Part shown: positions 33,250-43,140 of the stretch, one piece after another
Numbering within the stretch: the stretch's first letter is position 1
How the letters are laid out: each line of letters begins with the position of its first letter
Assembly: GCA_910583525.1 (NCBI GenBank)
Contig: CAJTXL010000017.1
Span: forward strand, 1-64,000
Reading direction: 5' to 3'
From: an uncultured Muribaculaceae bacterium
GTDB lineage: Bacteria; Bacteroidota; Bacteroidia; Bacteroidales; Muribaculaceae
DNA: 64,000 nucleotides
Program-made: the position numbers and the translations under genes
The notes under the pieces: generated by a model
The model's input: the letters and a program-made list of their open reading frames with translations, nothing else
Database searches by the model: none
Told to the model about the DNA's origin: nothing

Positions 33250-35082
33250 CTATTTTTTTGTCGTGTCTGTTCTCGGGGCTTTTGAGGATGAATGCGCCTC
33301 AATCAGCGCGCGGTTGGCGCGGCGCACTCTGTATGGGTCGACTTTGATGAGTTTTCGGTCGTAGGTCATCAGGCCGTTGACTTCTATTTCGACGTCGGTG
33401 GTCTGTGTGTAGACCGCCCCGGTGTAGTGGCTGCCGGCAAGGCCGTCGAGGATGTCGATGTAGCGCACATATTCGTCGGTGACTTTCTGAGGAGAGTCGA
33501 ATTTGACATATCCCCAGTTGCGGTCGGGTGCCCACAGATGGCCTTCGACAGGATAGCCGATGCCGCCGTATTCGCCGATGACGTTGGCTTTGCCCTCGCT
33601 GAGCAGAACGATTTTGGGCGCAGGATAGTGGTGGATGTCGAGTATGTCGCCGCAGTCGAAGAAGTTGCCGCCGCTCGATGCGTTGACGAGCCGCGTGGGG
33701 TCGTAGGCCTTTGTCCATTCGGCTGTCGCAACGGTGTTGTACTGCCCCCATCCTTCGTTGAACGGAACCCATGTGACGATGCACGGATAGTTGTAAAGTG
33801 CGTCGATGATGTCGCGCCATTCGTCGCGGTAGATTTTGTCGCTCTCGGGAGTACGCACGTATTCTTCGCCACGATAGTAGTCTTTGTTCTGCCACGAGTG
33901 CTGGACGTCGCCGTTTGGCATGTCCTGCCATACGAGGATGCCGTTGCGGTCGCAGTAGGTGTACCATAGCGCAGGCTCGACCTTTACGTGCTTGCGTATC
34001 ATGTTGAAGCCCAGTTCGGTGGTCTTGTCTACGTCGTATACCATGGCTTCGTAGGTCGGGGCAGTGTATAGCCCGTCGGGCCACCAGCCTTGGTCGAGAG
34101 GCCCGAAGTGGAATATGTCTTTGTCGTTCAGACGGAAACGCATCACTCCTTTATCGTCGCGTCCCATCGACACTTTGCGCATGGCGGCGTAGCTTTTGAC
34201 TTTGTCGAGCGTTTTGCCATCGGCCGACAGCGACACTTCAAGGTCGTAGAGGTGCGGTGTTTCGGTGTCCCACAGCTTCATGTCGGTCGGCATGTCAATT
34301 TCGACTTCATTTCCGGCCAATGCGTTGCCACTTGCTACGAGCCGACCGTTGTCATATACGTCGGTCTTTATGATGCTGCCTTTGCTGTCTGGCACATCGG
34401 CTTTGACAATCAGTCGTCGGTTATCTACATCCGGGGTCGTTTTCAGCGATTTTATGTGCTGTTTTGGCACCGGTTCGAGCCATACGGTCTGCCATATGCC
34501 CGTTACGGGCGTATACCATATCGTCTTGGGCTCTTCTACCTGCTTGCCGCGCGGCTGCGGACCTTTGTCGGAGGGGTCGAATACGCGCACGGTGACAGTA
34601 TTAGGCCCCTTTTTCGCAAGCGCATCGGTGATATTTAGCGAGAACGGGGTGTAGCCGCCCTGGTGCGAGCCTACTTTTATGTTGTTGACCCACACGTCGC
34701 AACGCCAGTCGACGGCACCGAAATTCAATAGGACGTCCTCGCCACGCCATGAGGCCGGAATGTTGAAGGAGCGGCTGTACCACAACTCATTGTCGGCACC
34801 GACTTTGCGTCCTACGCCCGAAAGTTCAGACTCGACTGCGAAGGGCACGAGGATTTTGCCATCGTATTCCGTCGGCATTGCCGAGCCTTTGGGCAGTATG
34901 GCATAGTCCCATTGTCCGTTGAGGTTGGCCCAACGGTCACGCTCCATGATGGGGCGCGGATATTCGGGCCATACGTTGTCGGGGTTTACATCCTTTGCCC
35001 ATGGTGTCGACATTGCCGACACCATGGTTATTGAGGATATAAGGAGTATTGCCGATGTCAAAGACCGCGTATGGGTATCCAT
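33250..35082 (-). CDS. GH2 beta-glycosidase
   Basis: This 610-residue secreted enzyme has a signal peptide (to about residue 24), the N-terminal sugar-binding jelly-roll (ELWYSRSFNIP, LLNFGAVDWRCDVWVN), the Ig-like middle domain and a (beta/alpha)8 barrel. The acid/base is E443 in FNEGWGQ and the nucleophile is E504 in VIGEYGG. GH2 covers beta-galactosidases, beta-glucuronidases and beta-mannosidases; at 610 residues it is the short form without C-terminal domains. It is the last gene of PUL 2 and its start overlaps the BNR lipoprotein gene by 25 bp. A secreted aldose 1-epimerase two genes upstream favours a galactoside or glucoside substrate. Confidence 0.87.
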   Translation of the reverse strand: MDTHTRSLTSAILLISSITMVSAMSTPWAKDVNPDNVWPEYPRPIMERDRWANLNGQWDYAILPKGSAMPTEYDGKILVPFAVESELSGVGRKVGADNELWYSRSFNIPASWRGEDVLLNFGAVDWRCDVWVNNIKVGSHQGGYTPFSLNITDALAKKGPNTVTVRVFDPSDKGPQPRGKQVEEPKTIWYTPVTGIWQTVWLEPVPKQHIKSLKTTPDVDNRRLIVKADVPDSKGSIIKTDVYDNGRLVASGNALAGNEVEIDMPTDMKLWDTETPHLYDLEVSLSADGKTLDKVKSYAAMRKVSMGRDDKGVMRFRLNDKDIFHFGPLDQGWWPDGLYTAPTYEAMVYDVDKTTELGFNMIRKHVKVEPALWYTYCDRNGILVWQDMPNGDVQHSWQNKDYYRGEEYVRTPESDKIYRDEWRDIIDALYNYPCIVTWVPFNEGWGQYNTVATAEWTKAYDPTRLVNASSGGNFFDCGDILDIHHYPAPKIVLLSEGKANVIGEYGGIGYPVEGHLWAPDRNWGYVKFDSPQKVTDEYVRYIDILDGLAGSHYTGAVYTQTTDVEIEVNGLMTYDRKLIKVDPYRVRRANRALIEAHSSSKAPRTDTTKK

Positions 35083-36842
35083 TTGGCAAGGGAATTTGTG
35101 GTTGTCGGGGCTATGGCTTCTTCACCGTCCTGAGAATCGAACATTACGAGGTTTACGAGAATTTCGCCGTCGGTAATCTTGAGTGCCGAGCGGGGAACCG
35201 CAACTTCGGCAAGATAGCCGTGGTCGGTGTCTTCGGCATTTGCTATGCTGCCGTCGAAAGCGGTGCCTACAGACACCGGCATGGCGATTTCGTGCCATCC
35301 GCCGGCATACTGGTCGGTGCTGCGCAGACCGTAGGGTGCCACTTTTATGCGGCGAGCGTCAGAGGTTATGTTACCCGAAGCCGTAGCCGGGCAGAGCAGT
35401 ATGTTCACATAGTCGTCGGCCGATATGTTGTCGTCGATGACTTCGACAAGGAAGTATATGTTGTCTTTGTCGGCGCTGCATCTCAGTGTGGCCTGCGTGG
35501 CGCTCTTCGAGCCTGTGACAATGGCCTGGTCGGTGTTGCTCCACTCGCTGTTGTCGCCGTCGGCCTTTGCGGTGCGTTCGGTGGCCGTGATTGCGTGGTT
35601 GAGGAACAGACGTCCGATGGCAACTTTGCTGGAGGCAGGGAATACGGCAAGCATAGAGTGAGGTGATTCTATCTCGAGTGCGCCCCAGTAGCCTCGCACA
35701 TCGTTGAACAATTGTGTAGGCTCTGTCCAATTCTTGGCTTTGGCGTCGCCCATGCGGAAATAGAACTTGCTGGCGTCGTTGTATGTCATTACGGTTTCGC
35801 CCGAGGGGAATTGTCCGATGCACGGTGCCGCGCCTTTCCATATGTTTATGGCGCGTTCGGCAGGGCCTTCCATTTGGCCGGTGAGCTGCGGATAGTCGCC
35901 GCTTTCGTCGGAGTATGCGAAACTTATATGGAAATTGTCGCTGACCGAAGCGTTTGGTTTACTCTCGGTGACAGTAACAAGCTGCTTGGAGTTGTTTAGC
36001 TCGATTGTGTTGGGCATCTGGTCGGTCCAACGTGGTTGTTTCTGTTCGTTGAGCCAGCTGTGGCGCACGACGGTGTAGGCCGGTTGTCCGAAGTCGGGCT
36101 TCCAGGTGTGGCCGTTGTCGTCGCTCCACACGATTGCCGTGCCCGAATGGCTGCTTTGTATTTCGGGGCGGCTCTGCGAGAAGTATATCTCGATGCGTCC
36201 TGTCGAACGCCTTACGAATGTCGGCTCCCAGTTTGTGCCTTGGTATACAAAAGTCTCCTCGCCCCAGGTCTTGCCGCCGTCGGTGCTGCGGCGTACGGCA
36301 ATGCCGTTGTCGGTCGGTGTTTTGGCGTAGCCTTTGTTTGCACGGTATGATGCCGCGGCAAGCATGTCGCCGTTAGGCAATGTTATGGCATCGACGGTGG
36401 TGTAGTAGCGATGGTCGGGATTGCCGAGGGCGTTTGTTATGCTGACGGCTGTGCTGTAGGGTTTGCAGGCGCTCCACTCTTTCAGGTCGGTCGATGTGGT
36501 GTAGTAGGTGTTGGCCGCCTGTGGGTTCAGTTGGAAGAACAGTATGTATTCGCCGTCGGCGTTGCGGCGTATGCGCGGATAGTACATGTTGGCTACGTTC
36601 ATCTGCTCTTTGGTGACTTCGGTGAGCGACGGATAGTCTACCACTAATGATGCCGACGAGGTTTTGTCGGCTCCGCTGTTTATGGCTTCTTCGCCTGCAT
36701 TGAGTTGTGCGAAAGGTGTGAGCGTGAGCTTTGTCGGTTCGCCCGGGTTCAGCGCCGGGTTTACCGGGGCGTCATCGTCGGAGCAGGCACACAATGCCGA
36801 CATTGCAAACAGGCTTATTGCCGGTATGATGTAGTTTTTCAT
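35058..36842 (-). CDS. BNR/sialidase-fold lipoprotein with C-terminal CBM9-like domain
   Basis: This 594-residue surface lipoprotein has its lipobox cysteine at C20 (MSALCAC). Residues about 60-400 form a sialidase-type propeller with Asp-boxes RRSTDGGKTWGEE and VWSDDNGHTWKPD. Residues about 430-590 form a CBM9-like or DOMON-like beta sandwich (GDNSEWSNTDQAIV, YFLVEVIDDNISADDYVNILL). No sialidase arginine triad could be assigned with confidence, so it may be an exo-glycosidase of another propeller family or a binding protein. It has the same two-domain plan as the protein at 50181-51968. It is coupled by ATGA to the epimerase gene and overlaps the GH2 gene. Confidence 0.75.
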   Translation of the reverse strand: MKNYIIPAISLFAMSALCACSDDDAPVNPALNPGEPTKLTLTPFAQLNAGEEAINSGADKTSSASLVVDYPSLTEVTKEQMNVANMYYPRIRRNADGEYILFFQLNPQAANTYYTTSTDLKEWSACKPYSTAVSITNALGNPDHRYYTTVDAITLPNGDMLAAASYRANKGYAKTPTDNGIAVRRSTDGGKTWGEETFVYQGTNWEPTFVRRSTGRIEIYFSQSRPEIQSSHSGTAIVWSDDNGHTWKPDFGQPAYTVVRHSWLNEQKQPRWTDQMPNTIELNNSKQLVTVTESKPNASVSDNFHISFAYSDESGDYPQLTGQMEGPAERAINIWKGAAPCIGQFPSGETVMTYNDASKFYFRMGDAKAKNWTEPTQLFNDVRGYWGALEIESPHSMLAVFPASSKVAIGRLFLNHAITATERTAKADGDNSEWSNTDQAIVTGSKSATQATLRCSADKDNIYFLVEVIDDNISADDYVNILLCPATASGNITSDARRIKVAPYGLRSTDQYAGGWHEIAMPVSVGTAFDGSIANAEDTDHGYLAEVAVPRSALKITDGEILVNLVMFDSQDGEEAIAPTTTNSLAKWIPIRGL

Positions 36843-37975
36843 TTTACATAGAATTTAAACTCGGTGGTTGAATAGTATTTTTCATCCGGGCGGAGCACCG
36901 TCGACGGGAATTTGGGGTTGTTGGGGCTGTCGGGAAAATGCAGCGTTTCGAGTAGCATGCCGCCGAATTTGGGCACCGGCTTGCCGCCTTTGCCTATTAC
37001 ATGGCCGTTGAACATACGCCCGGTATAGGTGAGCAGGCCCGGTTCGGTTGTGCTCAGTTCGATGCCGATGCCGCTGTCGGGCTGATAAAGGTCGGCAACG
37101 CGCTTCAGGCTGCCGTCGTAGTCGCGGAGCATCCAAGTGGTAGAAAAACCGTGCATGGTGTTGATGGCTTCCGACGGCGTGTCGATGGCATGGTCCACCC
37201 GAGCCGGGGCACGCATGTCGAAAGGTGTGCCCTCGACAGGTTCTTTTAGCCCTATCGGCGTAAACCACGGCGTGTTCGGCAGATAGTAATCGGCTTCCAC
37301 CTGCATGATGTTGTCCATCACATAGCTCTTGCCTTCGCCTCGGAGGTTGAAGTAGGTGTGGTTCGACATGTTTACGATAGTGGGTGCGTCGGTAACGGCT
37401 TCGTACTCGACCTTCCATCGGTTGTCATTGTCCCACCAGTATGTCACGGTGCAGTCGAGGTTGCCCGGATAGCCCTCTTCGCCGTCGGGACTGAGGCGCG
37501 TAAACCGTATTCCGGCCCTGTCTTTTTCTTTAACGGGAAACGCCTTCCACATCACACGGTCAAACCCCTTTTCGCCGCCGTGGATATGCCCCGGATGTCC
37601 GGCAAGGTTCTCGTTGAGCGAGAGCTGCACGAGCTTGCCGTCGAGCATAAACGACCCTTCGGCGATGCGGTTGCCGAAACGTCCTATCAATGCTCCGAAA
37701 AAGCGCTCGGGTCCGGTCTCGAAAGCTTCGATGTTGTCATATCCCGGCACGACATCGACCATGCGCCCTTCGCGGTCGGGTACTTTAATAGACACTATGC
37801 GGCAGCCGTAGTCGATTGCCTCGAGCTGCGCGCCGCTGCCGTTGGTAATGCGGTAGAGGGTGACGGGTTCGCCCGTCGAAAGCTTGCCGAAAGGCAGGCT
37901 CTCGACCTGCGGCGCCGAAGCGCTGCAGGTCAGAAGAGCGAGCGTTGCAAACGATAAAAACAATGATTTTCTCAT
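36839..37975 (-). CDS. Secreted aldose 1-epimerase (GalM family)
   Basis: This 378-residue mutarotase has an N-terminal signal peptide, so it works in the periplasm or at the surface. The family residues are present: GRFGNRIAEGSF, HPGHIHGGEKGFD, MSNHTYFNLRGEG (catalytic His) and FGGMLLETLHFPDSPN (catalytic Glu), with the closing RPDEKYYSTTEFKF. It interconverts alpha and beta anomers of galactose or glucose released by glycosidases, and secreted versions are frequent in Bacteroides PULs. It starts 37 bp after the DUF5107-TPR gene and overlaps the next gene by ATGA. Confidence 0.92.
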   Translation of the reverse strand: MRKSLFLSFATLALLTCSASAPQVESLPFGKLSTGEPVTLYRITNGSGAQLEAIDYGCRIVSIKVPDREGRMVDVVPGYDNIEAFETGPERFFGALIGRFGNRIAEGSFMLDGKLVQLSLNENLAGHPGHIHGGEKGFDRVMWKAFPVKEKDRAGIRFTRLSPDGEEGYPGNLDCTVTYWWDNDNRWKVEYEAVTDAPTIVNMSNHTYFNLRGEGKSYVMDNIMQVEADYYLPNTPWFTPIGLKEPVEGTPFDMRAPARVDHAIDTPSEAINTMHGFSTTWMLRDYDGSLKRVADLYQPDSGIGIELSTTEPGLLTYTGRMFNGHVIGKGGKPVPKFGGMLLETLHFPDSPNNPKFPSTVLRPDEKYYSTTEFKFYVK

Positions 37976-38012
37976 CAGGATAGAGGTCGGATGCTTGTTT
38001 TTTCTAAGAAGC

Positions 38013-41000
38013 TCAGTCGATAGAGTTGAGCATACGTATGGTCCAAAGGTTGTCGGGCTTCAGTTCCAAAGAACTGCGCAGGTCGTTCTTTGCCACGTCA
38101 TGGTTGCCGAGACCGAGTTCGCCGAGAGCTTTGGTGTAGTATGCCTTGGTGTTGATGGCGGCCACGCTGTTGCCTGTGGTGCCTTCTGCGCCGTAGAAGC
38201 TCACGTAGTCGTCGACGAGGCCGTTTTTGCCTTGTGTCTGAAGAGCCGTGAAGAGTTCGCGGGCTTCGTCGCCGCGGCCGAGTTTTTCAAGCGCGAGACC
38301 TTTCCAGTAGCGGTAGTCGGTCGATGCGGTGTTGACTTCGGCGGCTTTCTTGTAGTATTGGCGGGCTTTGCCTTTGTTGCCCTTGTCGGCATATGCCTTG
38401 GCCATGAAGTAGTAAATCTGAGCGTCGCGAGGCGTGCGTGTGTCAACGAGGAACACCTGGTGGTTTTCGGGGTATTCGAACGACTGCTCGAATAGTTTCA
38501 TGCCTTCGTCGAAATTGCCTTTGGCGATTTTGTCTTCGCCTGCGGTGAGAAGAGCGTCGACATATACGTCGTGGAAGTTGGCGACGCCTTCGCGTGTCGG
38601 GAAGTAGCAGTCGCGCAGCAGGCCGAGGGCATAGTCATAGTCACCGGTCAAGGTGCCCGTGATTACTTCGGCAGCGAGCGGATAGTAACGTTTCACAGCC
38701 GTGTCGTGGTGGCTCTTCAGGAGAGCGTAGCGCACTGCCGGGTCTTCGCCTTTGGCTTCATACACCTGGTCGATTTCTTCGAGGAACAGGGCTTCGTCCG
38801 GTGCAAGGTCGATGGCTTTGCGGTAGTATCCGGCCGATTTGTCGTAGTCAGGATTTTCTCCTACCCAGTATGCCCATCCGAGGTTGCGCCATGTCATTGG
38901 GAAGTCGGGTGCCTTGCGTGTGGCTTCGAGCCATTCGGGAATGGCCTTGCTTTGGTTCTTGTCGTACCACAGGTTGCCGAGATAGTAGTTGGGCTTGAAG
39001 CTGTCGGGTGCATAGTTCTTGGCGAGTTCGAGCACGGGCACAGTTTCGAGACGGAAGGGATTGACGTAGTCTACCGGCATCGCGAGTGCGTCGGCATAGA
39101 GCTTAGATGCTTTGGCCGTGTCGCCCTGCTTGTGTGCCATATATCCGAGCCACATCTTCACTGTGGGCGTAGCCTTGATGGCGTCGGCGCGTTCGAGCAG
39201 CGCCTGTGCTTCGGCGGCATAGCCGTTGTGGAGATATTGCATTGCCAATTCCATGTAGTTCTCGGTGTCGTTGCGCATCAGTTTTTCGAAGTCGGATTTC
39301 TTGCCGAGTTTCGAAAGCTCATAGGCGGCGTAAGTGTTAAGCGGGTCGAAGGCTAAGACGTCTTCCACGATAGCTGTGGCCTTGTCGGTGTCGCCGTTCT
39401 GCCTGAAGATTGATGCCTGCAGACATTTGGCGTTCAGGTTGCGGCCGTTGTACGACACTGCCTCGTTGAGGCGTTCGAGAGCCATCTGCGTATCGCCGAG
39501 AGTGTTGTAGATTTGAGCAAGCTGGAAGTTTGCCGGAGAGTTGTAGTTGTAGCTCCACACGGCGCGGTAGAGGGTGTCGAGGGCTGCCTCGTAGTTGCCT
39601 TCGTCTTTAAGAATAAGGCCGAGGTTGTATAGAGCCTCGCAGTCTTCGGGGCGAGTATAGTCGTGTGTCTGGCGCTTTATTGCGGCACGCAGATAGGCCT
39701 TGGCCTCGTCGTTGTCGCCACGCATACGGCTCCACACGCCCATTTTAGTGTTGGAACGAACGTCGCCCGGGTCGCGACGCAGCACTTCCTTGAAGTAGTC
39801 GGTCGGGTCGATGAACGGGTTGTGGAACTGCATGTTGCGCAGGCCTACAAGATAGCACTCCTCATTGTTGGTGATGTCGGCCGGACGCTTGGGACGGTCT
39901 ACAATTGCAGGCAGCGGAGCGTTCGGGTCGTGGTGTACGGGAGTGTACGACAGTAGCATGTTTCCGTCGGCGTCGCTGAGGGTCATGGTGATGTCGGTGT
40001 CGGTATAGCCTTTCGGCAGCGATACTGTTTCGGTGAAGGGGCTGTCGGGGGCTACATTGATGGTTTTGCTGTAGATTTCGCCCTTGTTTGCATCTTTCAG
40101 CGCCACTTTCAGGCCTTTGAAGGCCGAGGTGGTGTTGACGCCTACGAGGGCTTTGTCCTTGCCTTTGAAGTCGAGGTTGATGGCATAGTCCTTGTCGCCG
40201 GTCTTCACGCCGCCTATTTCGCGCAGGCCATAGAAATAGTGCCTGAAATCTTTGGTTTCGTAGGGTGCAATCCATGTGTAGTCGGGCTGGTTGTCGGAGT
40301 ATGCGCCCACCATAAGCTCGATGTAGTGACCCGACGTGTCGGTGAGGATTTTAGTGTCCCATTTCGAGTTGGGACCCCACAGCCAGAATTTGCCGCCTTT
40401 GACAATGTTGTGGTTGCCCGTAATCATCGTTCCGGCTTTCTTACCGTGGTCGTAACCGCCGATGAAATCTTCTTTGCGGTCCCAGCAGAAGATGGAGTTC
40501 GACATGAAGTGGTTGCGCCAGAAGCGCGCGTCAACATTGTTCTTGTAACCCTCTATGCCGTTGAAACTCTCATGGGTGATGGGCCAGTGGCAGAAAGTGT
40601 TCTTGCAGTGGAAGGTGCCGAACTCGGTGCTCGACGGGAATATTATTTCATAATTCTCGTCTACACCCGTGGCGATGTTCGACCAGTAGAGCATCGAGTT
40701 GTCGTTGCCGGTGCTGTTCATGAGCCTGCCGTCGACGGTGACATACGATTTGCCGGGTTCGAGCGTTATGCCGATTGCCCACGACATGCGGTGGCGCAGT
40801 TCGGTTTCGCCCACCCATACGGTTTTGCTGCCGTCGGCATTGTCGACAATCTTGTAGTCGATGGGGGAGTGCGAGGTTGCGCGGTGGTGGTGGAACACGT
40901 TCCACTCTATGCCGCCCGAAATCCATGCGCCTGTCATGCCCACGTTCGCCGGTTTCACGACATGGTTGTGGTATACGATGTCGTAGCCGTTGGTCTTGTC

Positions 41001-41318
41001 GATGGCATAGAACAGACGTCCGCCGATTTCGGGAAGAATGCACACTTCGATGTAGTCGTTTTCAAGATAGAGCGCCTTGTATGTCACGTCTTCTTTGTGC
41101 GTGGTCATGTTGTCGTTGAGCACGTAGGGGTAGACACTTCTGCGTGCGCGCTGGTACGACCAGTCGCGTTGGAAGATAGGCGCTTTTTCGGGCGCGTTGA
41201 GCGTGTAGGTGGGCAAGGTCAGCGTTCCCTCCCATGCTTTGACGTCGCCCTCGGCGGCAAGGGCATTTTGCATGCCCAATGCTGCCGCGAGTGCCAATAT
41301 AAGGGTTTTATTGTTCAT
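38013..41318 (-). CDS. Secreted DUF5107-TPR protein
   Basis: The 1101-residue exported protein starts at the ATG at 41318 (MNNKTLILALAAALGMQNALA). Residues about 40-340 are a DUF5107 domain, a mutarotase-like beta-supersandwich (EVCILPEIGGRLFYAIDKTNGYDIVYHN, WISGGIEWNVFHHH). A linker of beta domains follows, then at least ten TPR repeats to the end (CEALYNLGLILKDEGNYEAALDTL, AIPEWLEATRKAPDFPMTWRNLGWAYW). No enzymatic residues are established for the domain, although related supersandwich folds bind or cleave sugars. It lies between SusD and the epimerase in PUL 2 and is the largest non-transporter product there, so a role in glycan binding or cleavage is likely but unproven. Confidence 0.78.
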   Translation of the reverse strand: MNNKTLILALAAALGMQNALAAEGDVKAWEGTLTLPTYTLNAPEKAPIFQRDWSYQRARRSVYPYVLNDNMTTHKEDVTYKALYLENDYIEVCILPEIGGRLFYAIDKTNGYDIVYHNHVVKPANVGMTGAWISGGIEWNVFHHHRATSHSPIDYKIVDNADGSKTVWVGETELRHRMSWAIGITLEPGKSYVTVDGRLMNSTGNDNSMLYWSNIATGVDENYEIIFPSSTEFGTFHCKNTFCHWPITHESFNGIEGYKNNVDARFWRNHFMSNSIFCWDRKEDFIGGYDHGKKAGTMITGNHNIVKGGKFWLWGPNSKWDTKILTDTSGHYIELMVGAYSDNQPDYTWIAPYETKDFRHYFYGLREIGGVKTGDKDYAINLDFKGKDKALVGVNTTSAFKGLKVALKDANKGEIYSKTINVAPDSPFTETVSLPKGYTDTDITMTLSDADGNMLLSYTPVHHDPNAPLPAIVDRPKRPADITNNEECYLVGLRNMQFHNPFIDPTDYFKEVLRRDPGDVRSNTKMGVWSRMRGDNDEAKAYLRAAIKRQTHDYTRPEDCEALYNLGLILKDEGNYEAALDTLYRAVWSYNYNSPANFQLAQIYNTLGDTQMALERLNEAVSYNGRNLNAKCLQASIFRQNGDTDKATAIVEDVLAFDPLNTYAAYELSKLGKKSDFEKLMRNDTENYMELAMQYLHNGYAAEAQALLERADAIKATPTVKMWLGYMAHKQGDTAKASKLYADALAMPVDYVNPFRLETVPVLELAKNYAPDSFKPNYYLGNLWYDKNQSKAIPEWLEATRKAPDFPMTWRNLGWAYWVGENPDYDKSAGYYRKAIDLAPDEALFLEEIDQVYEAKGEDPAVRYALLKSHHDTAVKRYYPLAAEVITGTLTGDYDYALGLLRDCYFPTREGVANFHDVYVDALLTAGEDKIAKGNFDEGMKLFEQSFEYPENHQVFLVDTRTPRDAQIYYFMAKAYADKGNKGKARQYYKKAAEVNTASTDYRYWKGLALEKLGRGDEARELFTALQTQGKNGLVDDYVSFYGAEGTTGNSVAAINTKAYYTKALGELGLGNHDVAKNDLRSSLELKPDNLWTIRMLNSID

Positions 41319-41374
41319 TTGTAGCTTGTTACTGATTTTGGATGTCGTATATGATAGTTGCAACTATGCGTTTT

Positions 41375-43129
41375 TTAGAACCAGCCCGGATTTTGGGTCA
41401 GGTTGCCGTTTTTGTCGATTTCAGCACGGGGCACGGCCCAGAGACCGTAGTTGTCGCGCCATTGATACGGCAAAATCACTTCGCCCCATATTTCGTTCAT
41501 GCCGTTGCCGGTGAAGAATTTGTCGGAGCGCCATGTGCCGCGACGCAGTTCGTCGAAGTAGAGGACGCCTTCGCCGGCAAGTTCCCAATGCTGCTCGTTG
41601 ATGATGCGGCGGCGCATGTCGTCCTTGCCGGTGACTTTTACGTTGTCGTTGCCCGGCTGGTTGAGGGGTGCGACACCGGCACGGTTGCGCACTTGGTTGA
41701 GCACGGGAATGGCATCGTCGGTCTTGTTCTGCTCGTTGAGGCACTCTGCCAGGTCGATTAGGACGCCGGCATAGCGTATCACGGGAATGTCGACGGGATT
41801 GAACGTCGGGTTGGCATATTCGGTGCCCACTGTCACGAATTTGCGGATAAGGTAGCGGTAGTTCGACGGCTGTTCTGTGAGAATGTCGAATGCCGGTGCA
41901 TTCATCGAGCGGTAGGGGAAGCGCATCGTATATGTGACTGCCGACCCTGTGCTGCCTCCGACATATTGTGCCGAGGGGGTGATTGCTGTCGCAGCCAGTC
42001 GCGGGTCGCGGCCTGCATAGGCGGCTGCGATGCGTGCTTCGTTGCCGCTTTCGAGATATTGGCTCATGTCGGAGCCGTAAGCCTGCATGTTGGCCGCTTC
42101 TTCTGCGCTCATGTTGTCGCGCAGGAAGAAGACGCTGCGGCTCTTCGGTGACATTGTGCTGTAGCCTTCGATTACGTCGTCCCATTTGAACGGGCGTCCG
42201 TCGGCCCATTCATATGAGTCGATGAAAGTCGGGTTGAGGTAGAACTGCGAGTGGCCGTATCCGGCGGTGGCTCGTGTGCCGTAGACGCTCGACAGCACAT
42301 TGCCCATGCCGCTTAGTTCGGTCATGGTGATGCTGAACACCATTTCGTCGCAATGTTCGTTGGCCAGTGTGAAGAGGTCGGCATAGTTGCCCTCGTAGAG
42401 CTTGTAGCCCAGTTCGCCCACTTTGCGGAGGTCGGCTTCGGCATCGCTCCACTTTTTGAGCCACATGTACACCTTGCCGCGCAGTGCGTAGGCTGCACCT
42501 TTTGTCACGCGGCCCCAGTCGCTGCTGCCGGCGGCATATTTGTCGGGGAGCGACTCGCAGTCGATGCAGTCGGTGAGGTCATCGATGCACTGCTGCCACA
42601 CCTGTTCTTCGGTGCTGCGGGGCTTGGTGTATTCGGCGTCGGCCAGGTTTTCGAGATAGATGGGCACTCCGCGCCAGCAGGCGTTGAGCAGATAGTATGA
42701 ATAAGCGCGGATGAATTTGCACTCGGCTATGCGACAGGCCTTCAGCTCGTCGGTCATTTCGGGCACGCCGCCCATGTTGTTGATTACGTCGTTGGCGCGG
42801 TTGATGCCTTCGTAGAGACGTTTCCAGCGGTTGGAGAAAAGAGCGTTGTCGCTCTGTATGTTGCCGAGCAGATATTCATAGCGCTGGTGCAGGGCTATGT
42901 CGCCCGGGTCGAGTACCGACGACAAGGCGTCGAAATTGACCGCCGTAGTGCTGTTGTAATCGGCTCTGAGGTTGCTGTATGCGCCCGTGACCACCGATTC
43001 GGCAAGCGACGGGGTGGAGAACACGGCCTTGTTGCCGACTTCGTCGTAAGGAGTGCGGTCGAGGAAGTCGTTGCATCCGCCGGCGATTGTCGAAACCGCC
43101 ACGGCAAGCAGTATATGGTATTTTTTCAT
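41375..43129 (-). CDS. SusD/RagB-family glycan-binding lipoprotein (PUL 2)
   Basis: This 584-residue outer-membrane lipoprotein starts at the ATG at 43129, giving a lipobox at C19 (STIAGGC, then NDFLDRTPYDEV). The family pattern is clear: INRANDVINNMGGVPEM, CRIAECKFIRAYSYYLLNACWRGVPIYLE, IPVIRYAGVLIDLAECLNEQ and ELAGEGVLYFDELRRG. It follows its SusC partner by 11 bp. As the lid of the transporter it selects the surface glycan for PUL 2. Confidence 0.92.
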   Translation of the reverse strand: MKKYHILLAVAVSTIAGGCNDFLDRTPYDEVGNKAVFSTPSLAESVVTGAYSNLRADYNSTTAVNFDALSSVLDPGDIALHQRYEYLLGNIQSDNALFSNRWKRLYEGINRANDVINNMGGVPEMTDELKACRIAECKFIRAYSYYLLNACWRGVPIYLENLADAEYTKPRSTEEQVWQQCIDDLTDCIDCESLPDKYAAGSSDWGRVTKGAAYALRGKVYMWLKKWSDAEADLRKVGELGYKLYEGNYADLFTLANEHCDEMVFSITMTELSGMGNVLSSVYGTRATAGYGHSQFYLNPTFIDSYEWADGRPFKWDDVIEGYSTMSPKSRSVFFLRDNMSAEEAANMQAYGSDMSQYLESGNEARIAAAYAGRDPRLAATAITPSAQYVGGSTGSAVTYTMRFPYRSMNAPAFDILTEQPSNYRYLIRKFVTVGTEYANPTFNPVDIPVIRYAGVLIDLAECLNEQNKTDDAIPVLNQVRNRAGVAPLNQPGNDNVKVTGKDDMRRRIINEQHWELAGEGVLYFDELRRGTWRSDKFFTGNGMNEIWGEVILPYQWRDNYGLWAVPRAEIDKNGNLTQNPGWF

Positions 43130-43140
43130 GATAGTATTTC

